Below, one piece after another: positions 13,435-16,945 of a DNA stretch of 16,945 nucleotides. The translations under genes were made by a program, and so were the position numbers. The DNA lies in assembly GCA_955652195.1 (NCBI GenBank), contig CATPBC010000381.1, forward strand, positions 1 to 16,945. The letters run 5' to 3'. The DNA comes from an uncultured Xanthobacteraceae bacterium (GTDB lineage: Bacteria; Pseudomonadota; Alphaproteobacteria; Rhizobiales; Xanthobacteraceae). Numbering within the stretch: position 1 is the first letter of the stretch; every line of letters begins with the position of its first letter. A model generated the notes under the pieces. The model was not told where the DNA came from, did no database searches, and saw only the letters and a program-made list of their open reading frames with translations.

Positions 13435-14430
13435 CTATTGCGTGTCCTTGATGCCATGTTCGCGGACTACGCCGCCCCATTTGTCGTATTCGGCGCGGAT
13501 GAATTTGCCGAGCGCGTCAGGCGTGCCGCCGACCGGCACCGCGCCTGATTTGACGATTTTGCCGCGCACGTCGGGGTCGGCCAGCGCGGCATTCACAGCA
13601 TCGTTGAGCTTCTTGATCAGCGCGGGCGCAGTCTTGGCCGGTGCAAGCAGCGCATACCAGTTCGACGCATCGGTATTTGGATAGCCCTGCTCGGTGAGCG
13701 TGGCGACCGCGGGAATAATTTCATTGCGTTTATCGGCCGCTGCGCCAATCGGCACGATGTTGCCGGCTTCGATCTGCGCGATGAGCACGGGAAGATCGGC
13801 CGCCAGTATCTGCACTTGGCCGCCCAGAAGATCGGTGAGTGCCGGCGCCGCGCCGCGATAAGGTACATGCAGGAATTTTACGCTTGCCGCATCGGCAAGG
13901 AGTTCCTGCGCCAGATGCGTCGTCGAGCCAATGCCGGTCGAGCCGAACGGAATGGCCCCGGGCTTTTGCTTGGCAAGCGCCACAAGTTCTGTCGCGGTCT
14001 TGACGCCCATTTTGGGGCTGACAACCAGGACTGTGGTGTTAGTCACCACCTCGGCAATCGGTGCGAAATCGCGCAATGAATCGTAGGGAATATTCGCCAT
14101 AACATGCGACGAAATAGTCACCGCGCCTGCGGTGGTGAGAAACAACGAATAGCCGTCCGGATCGGACTTGGCGATGGTATCGGCCCCCACTGTACCGTTG
14201 GCGCCCGGCTTATTCTCGATATAGACACGCTGTCCGAGCAACGCCGACATTTTATCGGCCACGAGGCGGCCGACGAAATCGGTTGGCCCGCCGGGCGGAA
14301 AGGCGATCACCACACGGATTGGCCGCGTCGGAAAATCCTGCGCATGCGCAAGCCCGGCCATGCCGGCACATTGAGCCGCGACAAGCGCCAGTAGCGCGGC
14401 GGCGCCGAGCATGTTGCGAACTGGGCCCAC
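13435..14430 (-). CDS. Bug/TctC-family periplasmic tricarboxylate-type solute-binding protein
   Basis: A substrate-binding protein of the Bug (TTT, tripartite tricarboxylate transporter) family. The 331-residue precursor has a signal peptide with cleavage expected after AHA at residue 30. The mature part starts QDFPTRPIRVVIAFPPGGPTD, the hallmark of the family, followed by NKPGANGTVGAD, PDGYSLFL, GSTGIGSTTHLAQEL and VPYRGAAPALTDLLGGQV. These proteins bind carboxylates in the periplasm and usually deliver to TctA/TctB. No tctA or tctB is in the window, so the substrate and transporter are unknown; orphan Bug proteins are common. The start is GTG 14430, chosen for GGAGGG at 14435-14440 on the minus strand; ATG 14412 is a second choice. 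The gene stands opposite to its neighbours. Confidence 0.94.
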   Translation of the reverse strand: MGPVRNMLGAAALLALVAAQCAGMAGLAHAQDFPTRPIRVVIAFPPGGPTDFVGRLVADKMSALLGQRVYIENKPGANGTVGADTIAKSDPDGYSLFLTTAGAVTISSHVMANIPYDSLRDFAPIAEVVTNTTVLVVSPKMGVKTATELVALAKQKPGAIPFGSTGIGSTTHLAQELLADAASVKFLHVPYRGAAPALTDLLGGQVQILAADLPVLIAQIEAGNIVPIGAAADKRNEIIPAVATLTEQGYPNTDASNWYALLAPAKTAPALIKKLNDAVNAALADPDVRGKIVKSGAVPVGGTPDALGKFIRAEYDKWGGVVREHGIKDTQ

Positions 14431-14434
14431 CTAA

Positions 14435-14440
14435 CCCTCC
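14435..14440 (-). promoter_or_regulatory. Ribosome-binding site that decides the TctC-type start
   Basis: GGAGGG on the minus strand, separated by 4 nt (TTAG) from GTG 14430. Starting here keeps a short positively charged end (MGPVRNML) before the hydrophobic core of the signal peptide, as expected for an exported protein. Confidence 0.65.
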
Positions 14441-14461
14441 ATTTCGGTCGGCAAAATCTGA

Positions 14462-14489
14462 AATCAGGTATCAGGAATCGGGTATCAAG
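14462..14489 (+). repeat. Tandem 14-bp repeat in the glyQ upstream region
   Basis: AATCAGGTATCAGG (14462-14475) is followed directly by AATCGGGTATCAAG (14476-14489), 12 of 14 bases identical. It lies between the divergent TctC-type gene and glyQ, 75 bp before the glyQ ATG. No transcription factor site is recognised. It could be a duplicated operator or simply slippage. Confidence 0.5.
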
Positions 14490-14563
14490 TCTCGATTGCG
14501 GCGCCCGAATTGGCCTTGTGGCGACTTGACCTTGCCGCGGCCTTCCACCAACAACGGAGCCTA

Positions 14564-15529
14564 ATGACGCAGCCATCGAACGAAGATCTGCCGCTGCATA
14601 TGCGGCCCGAACGGTCGTTCCAGGGCCTTATTTTTGCTCTGCAGCGCTATTGGGCCGACTGGGGCTGCGTCATCCTGCAGCCCTACGACATGGAAGTGGG
14701 CGCCGGCACCTTCCACCCGGCGACCACGTTGCGGGCGCTCGGGCCAAAGCCATGGAATGCGGCCTATGTCCAGCCGTCGCGCCGGCCCAAAGACGGCCGC
14801 TACGGCGAGAACCCCAATCGCCTGCAGCACTATTATCAGCTGCAAGTGATCCTCAAGCCGTCGCCCGACGATTTGCAGGAGCTTTATCTCAAGTCGCTTT
14901 ACGCGATCGGAATCGATCCCAAGCTGCACGACATCCGCTTCGTTGAAGACGACTGGGAAAGCCCGACGCTTGGCGCTTGGGGTCTCGGCTGGGAATGCTG
15001 GTGTGACGGCATGGAGGTTTCCCAGTTCACCTATTTTCAGCAAGTGGCGGGCTTCGAATGCGCGCCGGTCTCGGGTGAGTTGACCTATGGTCTCGAACGG
15101 CTGGCGATGTATGTGCAGGGGGTCGAGAACGTTTTCGAGCTCAACTTCAACGGCCGTGACGGCGCAAAGAAGGTAACCTACGGCGATGTCTTCCTGCAGG
15201 CGGAGCAGGAATATTCGCGGCACAATTTCGAATATGCCGACACCGATATGCTGTTCGAGCAATTCCGCATGGCCGAGGCGGCATGCCAAAAGTATCTCGA
15301 AGCGGGCTGGGCTGGCGATCGTAGCGGAGCGAGCAATCGCAGCCGACATCTGATGGCGCTGCCGGCCTACGATCAATGCATCAAAGCGAGCCACATTTTT
15401 AATCTGCTCGACGCGCGCGGCGTGATTTCGGTGACCGAGCGGCAAAGTTACATTCTGCGGGTGCGCGAACTCGCCAAGGCTTGTGGCGAAGCGTGGCTCG
15501 CAACCGAAGGCGGAGGGACAAGCGCATGA
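14564..15529 (+). CDS. glyQ: Glycyl-tRNA synthetase alpha subunit
   Basis: The catalytic alpha subunit of bacterial alpha2beta2 glycyl-tRNA synthetase, activating glycine with ATP for transfer to tRNA-Gly. The 321 residues show the class II core: [70 protein letters not shown], and [24 protein letters not shown] 14564 (after GGAGC) is the usual start. One oddity is the linker before [26 protein letters not shown] is clearly longer than the E. coli enzyme's stretch and coincides with a 35-bp inverted repeat in the DNA (15310-15344). The stop overlaps the ATG of the CDGSH gene by 4 bp (ATGA), so the genes are translationally coupled. Confidence 0.98.
   Translation: MTQPSNEDLPLHMRPERSFQGLIFALQRYWADWGCVILQPYDMEVGAGTFHPATTLRALGPKPWNAAYVQPSRRPKDGRYGENPNRLQHYYQLQVILKPSPDDLQELYLKSLYAIGIDPKLHDIRFVEDDWESPTLGAWGLGWECWCDGMEVSQFTYFQQVAGFECAPVSGELTYGLERLAMYVQGVENVFELNFNGRDGAKKVTYGDVFLQAEQEYSRHNFEYADTDMLFEQFRMAEAACQKYLEAGWAGDRSGASNRSRHLMALPAYDQCIKASHIFNLLDARGVISVTERQSYILRVRELAKACGEAWLATEGGGTSA
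15310..15344. repeat. Inverted repeat within glyQ coding sequence
   Basis: GGCT-G-GCGAT (15310-15319) pairs with ATCGCAGCC (15336-15344), with one bulged G and a 16-nt centre. It encodes part of the extra linker segment ([10 protein letters not shown]) of GlyQ. This resembles a small palindromic element inserted in frame; the fit to a repeat family is from memory only. Confidence 0.4.
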
Positions 15530-15777
15530 GCGAAACGAGTGCAATGCCCGAAATCGGCGGCCGGCGGCCAATTCCGATCGCGGTAGAAGCCGGCCAGAGC
15601 TATTGGTGGTGCGCCTGCGGGCGCTCCAAATCGCAGCCGCTTTGTGACGGTTCGCACAAGGGCACAGGTTTCACGCCGGTCGAATACAAGCCCGCGGCGG
15701 CCGAAGAGGCCTGGTTCTGCGCCTGCAAGCGGTCGGGCAAAAAACCGATGTGCGACGGCAGCCATAAGCGGCTTTGA
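15526..15777 (+). CDS. Double CDGSH iron-sulfur domain protein
   Basis: An 83-residue protein with two CDGSH-type [2Fe-2S] motifs of the form C-x-C-x2-S-x3-P-x-C-D-G-S-H. The first is [16 protein letters not shown] with ligands C29, C31, C40 and H44; the second is [16 protein letters not shown] with C65, C67, C76 and H80. Such clusters are redox- and pH-labile and are proposed to act in electron or Fe-S transfer; the bacterial role is not settled. There is no membrane helix, so it should be cytosolic. The gene starts inside the last codon of glyQ (ATGA overlap) and ends 12 nt before glyS, so it is encoded between the two subunits of one enzyme. Confidence 0.95.
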   Translation: MSETSAMPEIGGRRPIPIAVEAGQSYWWCACGRSKSQPLCDGSHKGTGFTPVEYKPAAAEEAWFCACKRSGKKPMCDGSHKRL

Positions 15778-15789
15778 TGAATTTGTCCG

Positions 15790-16945
15790 ATGCCTGATCT
15801 ATTGCTCGAACTTTTGTCGGAGGAAATTCCCGCGCGCATGCAGGCGCGGGCGGCAGAGGATTTGCGCAAAGCGGTTACCGACCGGCTGGTCGATGCCGGC
15901 CTGGTCTATGACGGCGCGAAGACGTTCGTGACGCCGCGACGGCTTGCGCTCGCCGTGCAGGGCGTGCCGGTGCGTCAGCCCGATCGGCGCGAGGAGAAAA
16001 AAGGCCCGCGCGTCGGCGCGCCCGAGCCGGCGATCGCTGGATTCCTCAAAGCCGCCGGACTTAAATCGCTCGCCGAGGCGAAAGTGCAACCCGACAAAAG
16101 GGGCGATTTCTATGTCGCCGTGGTCGAGAAACCCGGCCGCGCAGCGCTCGAAGTGATCAGCGAAATCTTGCCGGAGGTCATCAAGTCCTTTCCCTGGCCG
16201 AAGTCGATGCGTTGGGGCCGGCAGTCCAAAGACGCCGGCGCGCTGCGCTGGGTGCGGCCGCTGCACTCAATTCTCGCCACCTTCGGGCCGGAGACCGAGG
16301 AACCGGACATTGTGCCGTTCACGGTCGATGGCATGACGGCCGGCAACTTGACCCGCGGCCATCGCTTTCTTGCCCCGGACGCTTTCACGGTGCGCCGCCT
16401 CGCCGATTACACGGCAAAGCTCGACAAGGCCAAAGTGGTGCTCGATCCCGAGCGGCGGCGCAGCATCATCCTCACCGAAGCGAAGCAGCTTGCCTTCGCG
16501 CAAGGGCTCGAACTGGTCGAGGACGACGGCCTGCTCGCCGAGACGGCGGGGCTCGTCGAATGGCCGGTGGTTCTTATGGGCACGTTCGATCAAGCCTTCT
16601 TGCAGATTCCGGAAGAAGTCATTCGCGCCACGATCCGCAACAACCAGAAATGTTTCGTGCTGCGCGACGGTGCGCATGCCAAGCTGGTCAACCAGTTCCT
16701 GCTGGTCGCTAATCTCGAGGCTGAAGACGGCGGCAAGGCGATAGTCGCCGGCAACGAGCGGGTGATCCGCGCGCGGCTTTCAGATGCGCGGTTTTTCTAC
16801 CAAACCGATTTAAAGACCAAGCTTGAAGATCGGCTGCCAAGCTTCAAGAACATCATTTTCCACGAGAAGTTGGGCAGCCAGGCCGAGCGCATTGAACGCA
16901 TTGAACGATTAGCCGGCGAGTTGGCACCGCTCGTTGGCGCCGACG
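15790..16945 (+). CDS. glyS: Glycyl-tRNA synthetase beta subunit, 5' part (runs off the window)
   Basis: The beta subunit of alpha2beta2 glycyl-tRNA synthetase, which contributes to tRNA recognition. The frame opens at ATG 15790 and has no stop to 16945, giving the first 385 codons of a subunit normally near 700. It begins [18 protein letters not shown], the standard start. Other recognisable blocks are [31 protein letters not shown] and [11 protein letters not shown], and later [47 protein letters not shown] and [15 protein letters not shown]. It lies 12 nt after the CDGSH gene in the glyQ operon, with no strong ribosome-binding site. The C-terminal HD-like and anticodon-binding regions lie outside the window. 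Confidence 0.97.
   Translation, partial: MPDLLLELLSEEIPARMQARAAEDLRKAVTDRLVDAGLVYDGAKTFVTPRRLALAVQGVPVRQPDRREEKKGPRVGAPEPAIAGFLKAAGLKSLAEAKVQPDKRGDFYVAVVEKPGRAALEVISEILPEVIKSFPWPKSMRWGRQSKDAGALRWVRPLHSILATFGPETEEPDIVPFTVDGMTAGNLTRGHRFLAPDAFTVRRLADYTAKLDKAKVVLDPERRRSIILTEAKQLAFAQGLELVEDDGLLAETAGLVEWPVVLMGTFDQAFLQIPEEVIRATIRNNQKCFVLRDGAHAKLVNQFLLVANLEAEDGGKAIVAGNERVIRARLSDARFFYQTDLKTKLEDRLPSFKNIIFHEKLGSQAERIERIERLAGELAPLVGAD

Noticed and set aside
14561..15571. A 336-codon open frame antisense to glyQ
   Set aside because: It mirrors the codon structure of glyQ, a certain gene; such long shadows are normal in GC-rich DNA and the protein shows no recognisable domain.
16888..16905. Exact tandem 9-bp duplication CGCATTGAA in glyS
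   Set aside because: It encodes RIERIE in a helix where the family has similar residues; a small slippage or chance codon repeat.
1..16945. CRISPR arrays, insertion sequences, phage genes, tRNA or rRNA
   Set aside because: No repeat-spacer arrays, transposase motifs, terminal inverted repeats of IS type or cloverleaf/T-loop sequences were seen on either strand.

Overview
The window looks like an ordinary chromosomal segment of an alphaproteobacterium of the Hyphomicrobiales (Rhizobiales), most like the Bradyrhizobium/Rhodopseudomonas/Xanthobacteraceae side. The reasons are the GC-rich sequence, frequent GTG/TTG starts, separate glyQ and glyS genes, the pairing of polyprenyl synthetase with a DUF2007 gene and a small methyltransferase, and a mosaic palindromic repeat (13125-13208) of the kind scattered through rhizobial genomes. 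The taxonomy is inference from protein character, not from a search.

Layout. 1-219: the C-terminal end of a plus-strand gene cut by the window edge. 232-2648 (minus): cydA-cydB, a cytochrome bd / CIO-type quinol oxidase. 2714-4056 (plus): an NCS2/AzgA-type purine permease whose conserved N-terminus has no normal start codon in frame. 4037-4900 (minus): a uracil-DNA glycosylase of the family-4 fold, tail-overlapping the permease by 20 bp. 5024-6676 (plus): ETF-ubiquinone oxidoreductase. 6963-9635 (plus): an exported TPR protein followed 9 nt later by ispE. 9676-10686 (minus): a polyprenyl diphosphate synthase. 10911-11898 (plus): DUF2007 protein overlapping a tRNA1(Val)-MTase-like enzyme. 11961-12077 (minus): a 38-residue single-helix membrane protein. 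12192-13428 (plus): an S49 peptidase, then the palindromic repeat, then a 64-residue membrane-anchored protein. 13435-14430 (minus): a Bug/TctC periplasmic binding protein without transporter partners. 14564-16945 (plus): glyQ, a double-CDGSH iron-sulfur protein and the first 385 codons of glyS.

Functional threads. Respiratory quinone is the common theme of the left and middle parts: the bd oxidase consumes quinol, ETF-QO makes it, IspE supplies isoprenoid precursor and the polyprenyl synthase makes the quinone side chain. They are not one operon. The right part is translation: a tRNA-modification-type methyltransferase and glycyl-tRNA synthetase.

I found no CRISPR array, insertion sequence, phage gene, tRNA or rRNA, and no convincing new multi-gene system. 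The points most worth a second look are the missing permease start at an A6 run, the UDG lacking two expected iron-sulfur cysteines, the unlisted 38-residue protein with a near-perfect palindrome in its divergent promoter region, a palindrome-encoded insertion in GlyQ, and the CDGSH gene embedded between glyQ and glyS.
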